14,458 bases of DNA from Anammoximicrobium sp032229885 (GCA_032229885.1 JAVYAJ010000438.1:1-14458), one strand, 5' to 3'. Numbered from the stretch's first letter, positions 6,936 to 14,145 are shown. The notes: generated from the sequence alone by a model not told the origin. Translations and numbers: made by a program.

Positions 6936-9377
6936 ATGAGAATCAGCTTGACCCAGAACTCAGATCGCGGTCCGCCGCGACCGGCCGTGCGCGGCGCGCA
7001 CTGGCCGTTGCCCGCTTGGATCGTAATCGCTTGGATCGCAATCGGGTTTCTCAGTGCGACGGCTACGGCGGCGGACGATCTGGTCGTCAACGGCGACTTT
7101 GAGCGCGGGCTCGAGGGTTGGGCTGCCTTTTGGTCGCGCAAGCCCAGCGGATCGGCGCAACTGGACACGCGCCGCACACACTGCGGGAAATCCGCCGCGC
7201 GGATCGAACATCACGGCGCGGAGGATTGGAGCTTTTCGCAGGCCCAACGGTTGGACGTGCAGGCCGAGCAGATTTACGAGTTGACCGGTTGGCTGTGGGT
7301 CGAAGGCGAAGGTGACGCCACGTTGAGCGTGATCCTGTACGATGCCCACCAAGAGGCGATCTCGTGGAGCCACGGCGGGCGGACGATTCGCGCCACGGAC
7401 GGCTGGCAACAAGTGCAATCGCGGTTCCTGATTCCATCCGGCGCGACGACCATCGTGCTGCGGCTGATCGGCAATCGACCGGCGACGGTCTGGCTCGATG
7501 ATGTCCACCTCAGCTTGGCCGGCTCGATTCAAGACCTGCGCGCGGCCGATCTGGCCGCCGAAGTGGCCGTCACGAATCCCATCCTACGGGTCTGTCTGCG
7601 AACCGGCGATGGGACGCTGGCGGTGACGGATCGCCGCAGCGGCTTCGTCTGGCAGCAGCGCGGCAGCTCGACGGCGGTCGTTTTGAAAGCTCAGGCCGAC
7701 GCGGATTGCATCCGGGCGCAGGTCTTGAACCCGACGACCTTGGCGCGGATGACCGTGGCGATCGAGCTGGATCCACAACAGCCCGAGGTGCGCGTCCGGC
7801 TCGACGGTGAGGGCGAGTTGCGCGAACCCGTCCGTTTCCCCGCGGCGTTCCAGACCGAACCGGGCTCGCTGCTGATCCTGCCGGTCAACGAGGGCATCGC
7901 CTATCCCGTCGACGACGCCGCGCTGCCGCCGATGTATTACCACACCTACGGAGGCCACGGGTTGTGCATGGGTTGGTGGGGACAGACCGATGGCCAGCGA
8001 GCCGTGCTGACGATCGTCGAGACACCCGACGACGCGGGCGTACGGCTGCCGCGCGAGCAAGGGCGGCTGTGCCTGCAACCCGAATGGGCGCCGCAACGCG
8101 GCCAGTTCGGCCCCGAACGACGCTTGCGCTATGTGTTTTTCGACCAGGGCGGCTACGTGGCGATGTGCAAACGGTATCGCAGCTATGCGCAGGAGATCGG
8201 CCTGTTCAAAACGCTGGCCGAGAAACGCCAGCAGATCCCGGCCGTGGACCTGCTGGTGGGCGCGGTGAACATCTGGTGCTGGGATCGCGACTCGGTGGCG
8301 ATCTGTCGGGATCTGCAGGCCGCCGGGATCCAGCGGATCCTGTGGAGCAACCGTGGCTCGCCGGAGCAACTTCAGCAATTGAACGAGCTGCACGTGTTGA
8401 CGAGCCGCTACGACATCTACCAGGACGCGATGAATCCGGAGAACTTTCCGCGGCTGCGCGGCATTCACTCCGACTGGACGTCGGACGCTTGGCCGCACGA
8501 TCTGCTGTTGCGCGCCGACGGCGACTGGGAGCGCGGCTGGCAAGTCCAGGGCAAGGACTCGGTCTGGTATCCGTGCGGCGTGCTGTGTGATCGCCAAGCC
8601 CTGTCGTATGCCCAGCGACGGATCGCGGCCGAGCTCGAGACGCATCCGTACCGCTGCCGATTTATCGACACCACGACCGCTTCGCCCTGGCGCGAGTGCT
8701 ATTCGCCCGACCATCCGATGACGCGGACCGAAAGTCGGTATTGGAAAATGGAGCTGCTGCGGTTGGTCAGCGAACGATTCGGTCTGGTGTGCGGCAGCGA
8801 GACGGGCCACGAAGCGGCGGTGCCCTACGCGCACTATTTCGAGGGCATGCTGAGCCTTGGCCCCTATCGCGTCCCGGATGCCGGGCGGAACATGGCGGCG
8901 TTGGTCGAGGAGGTGCCTGAGCGCGTGGCAAAGTTTCAGACCGGGCACTACTACCGACTGCCCCTGTGGGAGCTGGTCTACCACGACTGCCTCGTGGCGC
9001 AGTGGTACTGGGGCGATTACAACAACAAGCTGCCGTCGCTGTGGGATCGCCGCGATCTGTTCAATGCCCTGTACGGCACGCCGCCGATGTTCATGTTCCG
9101 CCGCGAGCAGTGGGAGCAACAGCGCGAGCGGTTCGTGCGCAGCTATCGCACGGCCGCGCCGGTGGCTCGCGCGACGGGCTACGTCGAGATGTTGTCCCAT
9201 CGCTGGTTAACCGAAGATCATGCCGTCCAGCAGACGGAATTCGCCAACGGCGTCCGGGTCACGGTGAACTTTGGGGATTCTCCGTACCGGATGGACGATG
9301 GCAGGACGCTTGCCCCCCTGGCACACCACATCATCGGGTTGGACGCCCAAGACGCAGCCCTGAGGACAGATCGATGA
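6936..9377 (+). CDS. secreted carbohydrate-binding, glycoside hydrolase-like protein (DUF5696-like)
   Basis: An 813-residue exported protein. Residues 1-46 look like a signal peptide with a long basic n-region and hydrophobic core (IVIAWIAIGFLSATATAA). Residues about 48-195 form a jelly-roll carbohydrate-binding module of the CBM4/9 type (LVVNGDFERGLEGW ... WLDDVHL). Residues about 215-425 are a beta-rich domain, and about 435-740 resemble a glycosidase TIM barrel. Two acidic residues, D578 (RFIDTTTA) and E622 (CGSETGHE), 44 residues apart, are plausible catalytic residues by analogy with the GH101/GH129 group; this is inference from spacing and setting, not proof. Substrate is unknown, with a glycan of algal or animal origin likely. 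AGGAG nine bases before ATG 6936 supports the start. It overlaps nnrE by four bases (ATGA). Many Trp and Tyr residues fit sugar binding. Confidence 0.75.
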   Translation: MRISLTQNSDRGPPRPAVRGAHWPLPAWIVIAWIAIGFLSATATAADDLVVNGDFERGLEGWAAFWSRKPSGSAQLDTRRTHCGKSAARIEHHGAEDWSFSQAQRLDVQAEQIYELTGWLWVEGEGDATLSVILYDAHQEAISWSHGGRTIRATDGWQQVQSRFLIPSGATTIVLRLIGNRPATVWLDDVHLSLAGSIQDLRAADLAAEVAVTNPILRVCLRTGDGTLAVTDRRSGFVWQQRGSSTAVVLKAQADADCIRAQVLNPTTLARMTVAIELDPQQPEVRVRLDGEGELREPVRFPAAFQTEPGSLLILPVNEGIAYPVDDAALPPMYYHTYGGHGLCMGWWGQTDGQRAVLTIVETPDDAGVRLPREQGRLCLQPEWAPQRGQFGPERRLRYVFFDQGGYVAMCKRYRSYAQEIGLFKTLAEKRQQIPAVDLLVGAVNIWCWDRDSVAICRDLQAAGIQRILWSNRGSPEQLQQLNELHVLTSRYDIYQDAMNPENFPRLRGIHSDWTSDAWPHDLLLRADGDWERGWQVQGKDSVWYPCGVLCDRQALSYAQRRIAAELETHPYRCRFIDTTTASPWRECYSPDHPMTRTESRYWKMELLRLVSERFGLVCGSETGHEAAVPYAHYFEGMLSLGPYRVPDAGRNMAALVEEVPERVAKFQTGHYYRLPLWELVYHDCLVAQWYWGDYNNKLPSLWDRRDLFNALYGTPPMFMFRREQWEQQRERFVRSYRTAAPVARATGYVEMLSHRWLTEDHAVQQTEFANGVRVTVNFGDSPYRMDDGRTLAPLAHHIIGLDAQDAALRTDR

Positions 9378-10048
9378 CGCTTTATCTGAGCCGCGCCCAG
9401 GTTCGCGAGGTGGACCGACGGGCGATCGAACAGGATGGGATGTCGGGTTTGGTGTTGATGGAGAACGCCGGACGAGGCTGTGTCGACGTCCTGTGTCGGC
9501 TGGGTGTCGACGGTCCTGTCGTGGTGTGCTGTGGACGCGGGAACAACGCCGGTGACGGATTTGTCATCGCGCGGCATTTGGATCTGCGTAGGCACGTGGT
9601 TCGGGTCGTGTTGTTCGGCGATCCGTCCGGTTTGCAGGGCGACGCGGCGGTCAATTTCGCCATCTTGAGGCGGTGCGACGTTCCGGTGCGGATCGCGCCC
9701 GCAGGCGCCGAAACGGCTTGGCAGGACGATTTAGCCGACGCCGCCTGGATCGTCGACGCGCTGTTGGGAACCGGCGCGCGCGGCGCGCCCCGACCGCCAC
9801 TGGATCGCGTGATTCAGCGATTGAACGAAGCGCCGGCGAGACGCTTGGCCGTGGATCTGCCGAGCGGGCTGGATTGCGACACGGGCGAAGCGGCTGGAGT
9901 GACGTTTCGCGCCGATCACACGTGTACGTTCGTCGCGGCAAAGGCCGGTTTTGCCGCACCCGCAGCGCAGGCCTACCTCGGCCAAGTCCACGTGCTCGAT
10001 ATCGGGGCCCCGCGCCGATTGATCGAAGCCGTTGCGCGGGGAGCTTAG
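9374..10048 (+). CDS. nnrE: NAD(P)H-hydrate epimerase (YjeF N-terminal domain)
   Basis: Epimerises R- and S-NAD(P)HX, the hydrated dinucleotides formed by damage, so that the dehydratase NnrD can repair them. The 224-residue protein is a single YjeF_N domain: SRAQVREVDRRAIEQDGMSGLVLMENAG at the N-terminus, the phosphate and cation site GRGNNAGDG (54-62, usual form GPGNNGGDG), DALLGTGARG (128-137), DLPSGLDCDTG (161-171) and FVAAKAGF (186-193). Most bacteria fuse this domain to NnrD; here it stands alone, so NnrD must be elsewhere. The start is fixed by the ATGA overlap with the preceding gene, which implies translational coupling. Pairing of a metabolite-repair enzyme with a secreted glycosidase-like protein has no obvious logic and may only be a shared transcript. 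The REP-like element begins on the last base of its stop codon. Confidence 0.95.
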   Translation: MTLYLSRAQVREVDRRAIEQDGMSGLVLMENAGRGCVDVLCRLGVDGPVVVCCGRGNNAGDGFVIARHLDLRRHVVRVVLFGDPSGLQGDAAVNFAILRRCDVPVRIAPAGAETAWQDDLADAAWIVDALLGTGARGAPRPPLDRVIQRLNEAPARRLAVDLPSGLDCDTGEAAGVTFRADHTCTFVAAKAGFAAPAAQAYLGQVHVLDIGAPRRLIEAVARGA

Positions 10049-10127
10049 TGGCTGCGGCATCCTGCCGCAGATTTCAAGCGATCGCGCCCGGATGAGGCGA
10101 TCGTACGCGGCAGGATGCCGCGTCCAC
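10048..10127. repeat. REP-like inverted repeat pair after nnrE
   Basis: Two 21-bp arms, 10048-10068 and 10107-10127, are inverted copies matching at 19 of 21 positions. Each arm is itself a palindrome (GCGGCATCCTGCCGC core), and the 38-bp spacer holds a further inverted pair CGATCGC / GCGATCG. The whole 80 bp can fold as one long hairpin or as two short ones. The same core pattern occurs at 5126-5146, which makes this a dispersed family. It starts inside the nnrE stop codon and could act as transcription end or as an mRNA stabiliser. Confidence 0.8.
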
Positions 10128-10463
10128 GATGACTAGCGACCGCGCGGGGATGACGCGCCGCGGGCGCAAATGCGGCAGTCCAACTAGCCGGAGGCGCATC
10201 GCGATCTCTATAATGGCTCCGCTATGGCGCTGCGCGCTGTCAAGTCTTCCGCGGATTGTGTTTTCGCTCGGACCGGATCCATCGCGCAAGTCATGGCATT
10301 TCCGTGGCGCGAACACGTGCGCAAGGCGATCGCGCTCCGAGCGACGCGGGGCGCGGACCAGGGCCAAGTCTCGGGCAGCGGCGCAGCGGCGCCTGACGCC
10401 GCCCGTGGAGCGCAGAGACGCCCCATACGACGTGAGACCGTCCAGCCAGCGAGGATCCTTGAT
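10128..10463. promoter_or_regulatory. leader of the bifunctional nuclease gene with a consensus -10
   Basis: A perfect TATAAT lies at 10209-10214 with no convincing -35 at the usual spacing. It would start transcription near 10221, leaving a leader of about 240 bases before the ATG at 10464. An in-frame ATG at 10224 lies almost at the predicted start, so a leaderless product 80 residues longer is possible, but that extension is rich in Arg and Ala and not family-like. A GAGG ribosome site at 10451-10454 supports the downstream start. No other gene is seen. Confidence 0.35.
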
Positions 10464-10868
10464 ATGCCGGTCGAGATGCAGTTGTCGCGGATCATCATCA
10501 GTGAAATCCAAGAGCAACAGATCATTTTCTTGCAGGAAGTCGATGGTGACCGACAGTTTCCGATCGTGATCGGAATTTTCGAGGCCACCAGCATCGATCG
10601 ACGCGTCAAAGGTCATCGGACCGAACGGCCGCAGACGCACGATTTGATCGTAAACACGATCGAATGCCTGCAGGGAACACTGGACAGCGTCCTGATCACC
10701 GAGTTGAAAGAGGGAACCTATTACGCGATCCTGCGCGTTCGTCAGGATGGCAAGCTGGTTGAGATCGACGCTCGCCCGTCGGACGCGATCGCCATCGCCG
10801 TGACTTGCACGCCGCCGTTGGCGATTTATGTCGAAGAGCAGGTTCTGGAAGCCGCCATCGGAGGTTGA
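10464..10868 (+). CDS. bifunctional nuclease family protein (BFN, DUF151)
   Basis: A 134-residue single-domain protein. Family hallmarks in order: FPIVIGIFEATSI (32-44), RPQTHDLI (55-62), ITELKEGTYYAIL (78-90) and VEIDARPSDAIAIA (99-112). Plant members have RNase and DNase activity, and Mycobacterium and Thermotoga homologues are known by structure; the bacterial role is not settled, so nuclease activity is by analogy. No signal peptide, so cytoplasmic. ATG at 10464 is chosen because GAGG lies nine bases upstream and family similarity starts there (VEMQLSRIIISEIQEQQIIFLQE). An in-frame ATG at 10224 would add 80 low-complexity residues. It stands alone, between nnrE and cysE on the same strand, each more than 400 bp away. 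Confidence 0.9.
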   Translation: MPVEMQLSRIIISEIQEQQIIFLQEVDGDRQFPIVIGIFEATSIDRRVKGHRTERPQTHDLIVNTIECLQGTLDSVLITELKEGTYYAILRVRQDGKLVEIDARPSDAIAIAVTCTPPLAIYVEEQVLEAAIGG

Positions 10869-11274
10869 CAAGGCCGACCCCGGCAGCGGTCCGCCTCGAA
10901 GCCTCGATGTCCTCAGGTACTGGCCGAAGATAACGGCTTTACCTAAACTTCCGAGAATGCTTAAGTCGAAAAATGTAAGGAGCAATCGGACTCGGGCCAG
11001 CCGGTTCGACCCATGTCGGGAAGAAACATCATCGATGCGTCATAGATCGCAAACACGGATTTTTTGCGCGATGGATAGCTGCTCGGTCCATACTGCCTGT
11101 TTTGTGCGCCGCAGAGGCGCGATCGTGTTTGCCGAACGCTCGGCATCTCTGTGCTGCGGCGGCCTCGATTGTCGCTGTCCGGCTTGACCGGACACCATTT
11201 GCCCGCTCACCCGCCGTGTCTTTTCGCCCGCCACCTGTCCCGGCCCAGGGGATATTTTCTGGGGAACGACCACT
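10869..11274. other. intergenic region upstream of the serine acetyltransferase gene
   Basis: About 400 bp with no convincing gene; short open frames on both strands lack motifs. It holds two small hairpins, GCCGA-N4-TCGGC near 11131-11144 and GTCCGG-N5-CCGGAC near 11177-11193, neither followed by a T tract. An unused AAGGAG word lies near 10978-10983 with no start codon behind it. No S-box, T-box or other known leader could be recognised. The region may be the cysE leader. Confidence 0.4.
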
Positions 11275-12240
11275 ATGGCTTCCGACTTGCGACTCAAAGA
11301 ACACTTGCCGGAACTGACCGACGAGATCGTCGAGACCTACACCACCGTCGGCACAATCAACCATTTGGGCCACTGTCCCTTGCCCAAGCACGAAGAGATC
11401 GTGTCGGCGATCCAGGATTTGAAGGACATTCTGTACCCTGGGTATCGGCGGCGCGAAGGGCTGCACATCGGGAACGTCACGTACCACGTCGGCAACCTGA
11501 TCGACGGACTGCATGATACACTCACGACGCAAATCGCCCGCGCGCTGCAGCACGAGGCGCGCGTCGAGCGCGGCATCGATCCGCTGACGGACAAAGTGGA
11601 TTACCAGGCCGCGGGTCAGCGTCTGGCGATCACCTTTCTGCGACGCATTCCCGACCTACGGCTTCAGTTGGCGATGGATGTCCAGGCCGCGTTCGACGGA
11701 GATCCCGCCTGCAAAAACCTGGATGAAGTGATCCTGTGCTATCCGGGATTGGAAGCCGTGACGGTGTTTCGTCTAGCCCACGAACTGCACACGCTGGGCG
11801 TCCCGTTCATCCCGCGGGTGATGACCGAGTGGGCTCATAGCGTCACCGGCATCGACATCCATCCGGGCGCACGGATCGGTCATCACTTTTTTATCGATCA
11901 CGGCACGGGGGTGGTGATCGGCGAGACCACCGAAATCGGTCATCATGTCAAGTTGTATCAGGGGGTGACGCTGGGCGCGCTCAGCTTTCCCACCGACGAT
12001 GCCGGCAACTTGATTCGGAACATGAAGCGGCATCCGACGCTGGAGGATCGGGTCGTGATCTATGCCAACGCAACCATCTTGGGCGGCCGGACGGTGATCG
12101 GCCACGACAGCGTGATCGGTTCGAGCGTGTGGCTGACGGACAGCGTCGAACCGTATACGACCGTCACGATCGAAAAACCGGGACTGCGGCGGCGAAAGCT
12201 GGCGACGGACGCGACCACGGGGGCCGGAATGGAGAAGTGA
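11275..12240 (+). CDS. cysE: serine O-acetyltransferase (long EpsC/SrpH form)
   Basis: Acetylates L-serine with acetyl-CoA to O-acetylserine, the precursor of cysteine. The 321-residue protein has the helical N-terminal part of the SrpH-like branch (VETYTTVGTINHLGHCPLP, 19-37; ILYPGYRRREGL, 52-63) and a left-handed beta-helix of hexapeptide repeats (about 192-300). Catalytic D194 (TGIDIHPGA) and H209 (FIDHGTG) are present, as are the acetyl-CoA-side loop LGALSFPTD (233-241) and KRHPTLED (251-258). It is longer than E. coli CysE (273 residues) because of the N-terminal part. GGGGA lies nine bases before the ATG at 11275. The cysteine synthase gene is not next to it. The C-terminal tail after 305 is short and basic; the C-terminal Ile involved in cysteine synthase docking elsewhere is not seen (it ends GMEK). 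Confidence 0.96.
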   Translation: MASDLRLKEHLPELTDEIVETYTTVGTINHLGHCPLPKHEEIVSAIQDLKDILYPGYRRREGLHIGNVTYHVGNLIDGLHDTLTTQIARALQHEARVERGIDPLTDKVDYQAAGQRLAITFLRRIPDLRLQLAMDVQAAFDGDPACKNLDEVILCYPGLEAVTVFRLAHELHTLGVPFIPRVMTEWAHSVTGIDIHPGARIGHHFFIDHGTGVVIGETTEIGHHVKLYQGVTLGALSFPTDDAGNLIRNMKRHPTLEDRVVIYANATILGGRTVIGHDSVIGSSVWLTDSVEPYTTVTIEKPGLRRRKLATDATTGAGMEK

Positions 12241-12624
12241 TCTTGGGGTGACGGGGCGGCCAACGGTGGGCTTGCCTGAAACCCCGGCTGGCCGACGACG
12301 TAACGCAGCCGTCGTTGGAGCGGACGCGGGTTGCGGGCGTCAGAGGCCAGACAGGCTCGCCGCGCGCCCGATCGCCGCGCGGCGACTGTGCGGCCCACGT
12401 TTCGACAGCCGCGGCAGATCCGCGCCGCCCGTGGGGCGGCCAACGGACGTGCCGACCGACGGCACGCGGCCCGGCCAGAATTGGAGCCGATGCGCGCCGT
12501 CCGCGAGACGCCCCGCGGGCGTTGTCCAATCATAATCTTCGGGTTGTCGCACTCGCCGGAGCAGGGAATTCCGGCGGCTCGACAATCGCGGCTGCCACGA
12601 CCTTTGGTGTCGATGTCGCGTACC
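12241..12624. other. intergenic region with hairpins and one 72-bp repeat arm
   Basis: Gap between convergent cysE and the metallopeptidase-like gene. It holds a perfect 12-bp palindrome CGCCGCGCGGCG near 12376, a strong hairpin CGTGCCG-ACCGA-CGGCACG at 12448-12466 without a T tract, a short direct repeat GGGGCGGCCAACGG (near 12254 and 12434), and arm A of the 72-bp inverted repeat (12517-12588). Open frames on both strands are Arg/Pro-rich and unconvincing. The hairpin at 12448-12466 is a candidate end for either gene. Confidence 0.5.
12517..12588 (+). repeat. 72-bp inverted repeat, arm A
   Basis: Matches the reverse complement of 14074-14145 at 63 of 72 positions with no gaps. Contains TTGTCCAATCATAATC, a shared 18-base core TTGTCGCACTCGCCGGAG, and GGAATTCC. 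It can fold by pairing GGTTGTCG with CGACAATC (one G-T). It lies 36 bases beyond the stop of the metallopeptidase-like gene. Confidence 0.9.
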
Positions 12625-13320
12625 CTATGTTCCATGATGGCGCCGCCGTGTCGGTTTGGCTGCGCGGCGGCTGGTTTGATAGCCATACCGGACGGCGAAC
12701 CATTCGGCATATCGTTCGCGGTCGCGATAACGGCGATTCCGCCGGTCGTGCAGGTGGCCCAACTCGTGGAACAAGATGTTGTTCAGGTAATAGTCTTTGA
12801 TGGCCCGTTCCGTCCAGATCAGCCGCCAGCCTCCCGCGCGATCCTGCTCCCAACGCCCGCCGTACATCGTGGCCTCGGTTCGTTCGGCGGGCAGCGGCGG
12901 TCGGGACACACGCTCGATCAGGTCGTCCGGCATCGGGTACAGATATACCGTCCGACCCCATTGCATCCCGTAGCAGGGAAACAGCGCTTTCTTGCGGGTC
13001 ACACCGCTCAAGTGTACGACCTGCAGCGGCTGGACGAGTGCCCGCGGCGAGGCGTCCAGGCGTCGCCGAATCTCGTCGGGGGTCACCGGGTGGCGATAGC
13101 CCTGGCCCGGCGCCTGGACCACGAACCGATAATCGTCCACGTGCGTCTGAGGTTCATACCATCGCTCCGCAGCCGCAAACGGCGACTTGGAAGGAGCATC
13201 TCCCAGCCGACCGCGACGACCGGATAACACCATCGGCCGCGATTGCGCGACGCGTCGGACGTTGTCCTGTCCCGTCGAAATGTGCCGTGGATTCAGTTGT
13301 GGATACTGTTTTCGAGACAC
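12625..13320 (-). CDS. putative zinc metallopeptidase-like protein, family not recognised
   Basis: A 231-residue protein with a zincin signature: HELGH at 185-189 in NNILFHELGHLHDRRN, followed by RERYAEWFAVRYG (201-213), in which E206, or E202, could be the third zinc ligand. This suggests a small gluzincin or a related HExxH protein that may bind or cleave peptide or only bind metal. No signal peptide or membrane segment is seen; the N-terminal 60 residues are basic and may be disordered, and the C-terminus is basic (RRAAKPTRRRHHGT). The start is GTG at 13320, supported by a GGGGG ribosome site about nine bases upstream. It is read in the same direction as the RNA methyltransferase gene about 200 bp upstream, and both are enclosed by the 72-bp inverted repeats. 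I cannot name a family; substrate and role are unknown. Confidence 0.65.
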   Translation of the reverse strand: MSRKQYPQLNPRHISTGQDNVRRVAQSRPMVLSGRRGRLGDAPSKSPFAAAERWYEPQTHVDDYRFVVQAPGQGYRHPVTPDEIRRRLDASPRALVQPLQVVHLSGVTRKKALFPCYGMQWGRTVYLYPMPDDLIERVSRPPLPAERTEATMYGGRWEQDRAGGWRLIWTERAIKDYYLNNILFHELGHLHDRRNRRYRDRERYAEWFAVRYGYQTSRRAAKPTRRRHHGT

Positions 13321-13347
13321 CGTTTCGGCCCCCTGCCATCTCTATCT

Positions 13348-13503
13348 CTACTCTAAGAAGGGCCGCCCGAAGAAATCAAGAAGCAGATTTTCCCTCATAA
13401 TGAGGGGCGTGACAGACAAGAACCAAGCCCGCAAGAGGTTGCGCGAAGCGTCGCGATAACGATACACGCCGAAATGGGGAGGAAATTCTGGTCGGCGGGT
13501 CAT
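13348..13503 (-). CDS. small ORF of unknown function (doubtful)
   Basis: A 51-codon frame from ATG at 13503, starting 13 bases after the methyltransferase stop and ending 27 bases before the GTG of the metallopeptidase-like gene, so its placement fits an operon. The product (MTRRPEFPPHFGVYRYRD ... LLLDFFGRPFLE) has a hydrophobic middle (LLRAWFLSVTPLI) and no motif I know. There is no clear ribosome site, and codon use is less G/C-biased at third positions than in the neighbours. The palindrome at 13392-13406 lies within it. It may equally be a non-coding spacer carrying the promoter of the next gene. Confidence 0.25.
   Translation of the reverse strand: MTRRPEFPPHFGVYRYRDASRNLLRAWFLSVTPLIMRENLLLDFFGRPFLE
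13392..13406. promoter_or_regulatory. perfect palindrome, possible operator
   Basis: CCCTCAT-A-ATGAGGG, seven-base arms around one central base, about 72 bp upstream of the GTG start of the metallopeptidase-like gene. Its size and symmetry fit a dimeric repressor site. No clear promoter hexamers accompany it. Confidence 0.3.
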
Positions 13504-13516
13504 GGCACGCCAGGCT

Positions 13517-14020
13517 TCAACTGCCCAAACCATGCTGACGGCAGTATTCGTACATCGCCACAGTGGTGGCTGTGGCGACGTTGTGCGCATGGGGGCGACC
13601 GTAGACGGGTATTTCCACGACGTGCTCTAGCATGGCCAGAATCTCGTCGGTAATCCCCAGTCGCTCGTGACCGACGACCAGCACGCTGCGCAGCGGGAAC
13701 GAAAAGTGATAGAGGCACTGCGAACCCTGAGCTTGTTCGAGGCCGACCAGCGTATAGCCGTCCCGTTTGAGGTCTCGCAACGCGGGCGCCAGCGAACGGT
13801 GGTGTTCGAGCGACACCTGTTCGAGCGCGTCACGGGCGATTTGACGATCGATCTTAGGCTTGCCGCAGACGATCATCCGCCGGACGCCACAACAACCCGC
13901 TGCGCGGACGATTCGCGCGAGGTTCACATTGGTGCGCAGCGGAGGACAGGCCACGATCAGTTCCCGCGCGCCGGGCAAGTCCAACCGAGGTTGGTGACGT
14001 TGTTGAAGAAAGTCCGTCAT
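13517..14020 (-). CDS. SPOUT (TrmH/SpoU) family RNA 2'-O-methyltransferase
   Basis: A 167-residue class IV (trefoil-knot) methyltransferase that would transfer a methyl group from S-adenosylmethionine to a ribose 2'-OH of tRNA or rRNA. Motif 1 is NVNLARIVRAAGCCGV (31-46, with N33 and R39; canonical NxGNxxR). Motif 2 is LVVGHERLGI (114-123). Motif 3 is VEIPVYGRPHAHNVATAT (135-152), with N147 kept but the usual Ser-Leu before it replaced by Ala-His. It is a minimal domain without an N-terminal RNA-binding extension, close in length to TrmL-type proteins, but the target nucleotide cannot be told. ATG at 14020 is chosen by family length; in-frame ATGs at 14044 and 14071 and a start at 14179 would extend it into the 72-bp repeat arm, and no start has a good ribosome site. 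First gene of the minus-strand set. Confidence 0.88.
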   Translation of the reverse strand: MTDFLQQRHQPRLDLPGARELIVACPPLRTNVNLARIVRAAGCCGVRRMIVCGKPKIDRQIARDALEQVSLEHHRSLAPALRDLKRDGYTLVGLEQAQGSQCLYHFSFPLRSVLVVGHERLGITDEILAMLEHVVEIPVYGRPHAHNVATATTVAMYEYCRQHGLGS

Positions 14021-14073
14021 AACGGCGAACGCGGGGCCTAGCATGGCGTCAGGGCTAAATATGGGGGTCATCC

Positions 14074-14145
14074 CGATTGTCAGGCCGCTGGAATTCCGCG
14101 CTCCGGCGAGTGCGACAATCTGACGATTATGATTGGACAATGCCC
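14074..14145 (-). repeat. 72-bp inverted repeat, arm B
   Basis: Inverted partner of 12517-12588 (63/72 identical, no gaps). It ends 53 bases upstream of the methyltransferase start, so it would be part of that gene's promoter or leader. The hairpin pairs GATTGTCG with TGACAATC (one G-T). Just outside and partly within it lies a second hairpin, TTGGACA-N13-TGTCCAA (14133-14159), followed by five A. Confidence 0.9.

Noticed and set aside
7584..9200. 538-codon antisense frame opposite the glycosidase-like gene
   Set aside because: Arg/Ala/Val/His-rich shadow of a GC-rich gene; the plus strand has signal peptide, carbohydrate-binding module, ribosome site and coupling to nnrE.
10869..11274. Riboswitch or T-box in front of cysE
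   Set aside because: Only short hairpins are present; no conserved S-box or T-box sequence elements were found by eye.
12448..12466. Classic intrinsic terminator
   Set aside because: A 7-bp GC stem with a five-base loop is clear, but no T tract follows on either strand, so only a hairpin is reported.
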